Shown here piece by piece: positions 63,327-64,000 of a DNA stretch of 64,000 nt; the first letter of the stretch is position 1; each line of letters starts with the position of its first letter. The notes under the pieces are model-generated. The model was given only the letters and a program-made list of their open reading frames with translations, was not told the DNA's origin and made no database searches. Origin of the DNA: Symsagittifera roscoffensis (lineage: Eukaryota > Xenacoelomorpha > Acoela > Convolutidae); assembly GCF_963678635.1 (NCBI RefSeq), contig NC_087071.1, forward strand, positions 46,115,095 through 46,179,094. Direction: 5' to 3'. The position numbers and the translations under genes were made by a program.

Positions 63327-63755
63327 AAGACACTCCGGAGGGTTACTTCGGAGGGTTGTTAAGACACTTAGCCTACTCCGGAGGGTCACTTCGGAGGGTA
63401 CCTTAGTCACCCAAGAGACTTCGGAGGCTCCCCCTTAACTTACTAAGTTCTGAGAAGGGCCTTCAACTAGCTTTAGAAAGCGTCAAAACAAGCTAAATTC
63501 CCTATGGGGTGTTGTTTTTATCTCCTTCGGAGGGTCTCGTGGAAAATCTCCACTAAGGAGGGTTGCTAAAGGGCTTAAGTCACTCCGGAGGGTTACTCCG
63601 GAGGGTTCCGCAAAAATCAGGAAAAATTGTTAGTTTACCGCTTTAAAGCCTCTGAATGCGGTGTAACTTGCATAAAACCAGGTTGGTTGACACGGTCAAC
63701 CTTCCCAGCATGATAAAAGGTGTTTTGATAAAATTTTCTGCCGCTCGGAGGGTTA
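63327..63755 (-). repeat. CGGAGGGT repeats in leader C
   Basis: About twelve copies of (T)CGGAGGGT on the plus strand, many as ACTCCGGAGGGTTACT(T/C)CGGAGGGT pairs. In A and B the related CCCTCCGG motif is on the plus strand, so the orientation is reversed. Confidence 0.75.
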
Positions 63756-64000
63756 CCTATAATTTGGACCCTCCGAACCAACAAATTCTAAAAAAATTTT
63801 CTTTTCCGAGATTATCAACCCAAAAACGGTTGCGATCCGGAAAAATGGTCCACAACGCCGACTTATGGTACCAAAATTATCCCGATCAGTTGGCTAGTTT
63901 TTGAGAAATTGCCAAAAACGTGTTTGTCCAAATGGCCTTTTTTCACCACCTATATAGGTTCTGAGAAACTTTTTCCGCAATTCCTATTGAAAGTGTCTAA

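Larger units (their letters stand above)
41929..64000 (-). mobile_element. Element C: diverged, decayed relative with a complete gene set, 5' end outside window
   Basis: Sense order from the right edge is leader, broken Gag-Pol, intergenic region, broken second polyprotein, 3' UTR and 3' LTR (42807-41929). Protein domains match A and B throughout but are clearly diverged, so C is a separate subfamily. Gag-Pol has four nonsense codons, about five frameshifts and a small RNase H deletion. The second polyprotein has four in-frame stops and no frameshift that I can find. Confidence 0.92.
62332..64000 (-). other. Element C 5' leader, open at window edge
   Basis: Two copies of the structured RNA module, then AT-rich sequence with CGGAGGGT repeats. 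No convincing ORF. LTR and primer site would be beyond the right edge. Confidence 0.75.

Overview
The window is almost entirely nested retrotransposons from an animal genome, most likely an invertebrate. No host gene is recognisable, so the species cannot be named. The clues are large Ty3/gypsy-type LTR elements and a CR1-like LINE that carries a 2A peptide and an SGNH-esterase ORF1. All three LTR elements lie on the minus strand, so their 5' ends are at high coordinates.

Layout, left to right. Element A (1-16600) enters from the left edge. It has the end of a second polyprotein (1-2695), an intact 3200-codon Gag-Pol (3128-12730), a leader of almost 3 kb, and a 922-bp 5' LTR (15679-16600). 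Element B (16601-41369) has a 715-bp piece of 3' LTR that A appears to have entered, a 3' UTR split by a full-length LINE (about 17514-22369), two ORFs left from a second polyprotein (23000-27584), an intact 3178-codon Gag-Pol (27941-37477), a leader and a 920-bp 5' LTR (40450-41369). Then come 559 bp of unassigned, possibly host, DNA. Element C (41929 to beyond 64000) is a diverged relative, decayed by stops and frameshifts, but the only copy that still shows the whole second polyprotein (about 2958 codons, 43554-52427).

The elements belong to an unusually large family. Correcting B for the LINE and for its ORF2 deletion gives an estimated unit of about 24 kb. One uninterrupted frame carries Gag (coiled coil, two zinc knuckles), protease, RT, RNase H, integrase and a C-terminal domain that I read as a macrodomain (ADP-ribose-binding fold). 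A second huge frame carries an N-terminal domain, a coiled coil, a complete SGNH/GDSL-type hydrolase, a second weaker SGNH-like domain, and about 1700 residues I cannot assign. A and B carry roughly complementary deletions in this second frame. B's two LTRs look identical over their 715 shared bases, so B is young.

Non-coding parts are also notable. A three-stem RNA module in the leader has covarying stems, single in A and B and doubled in C. A polypurine module next to the 3' LTR is echoed inside pol. A (A)CCCCTCCGGATT-type repeat litters the leaders, and the A/B LTRs have a CRE-like palindrome and a strong hairpin. The LINE is itself interesting: its ORF1 has an SGNH hydrolase, its ORF2 starts with a signal-like segment and a canonical 2A motif, and its 5' UTR contains an 88-bp copy of part of its own ORF1.
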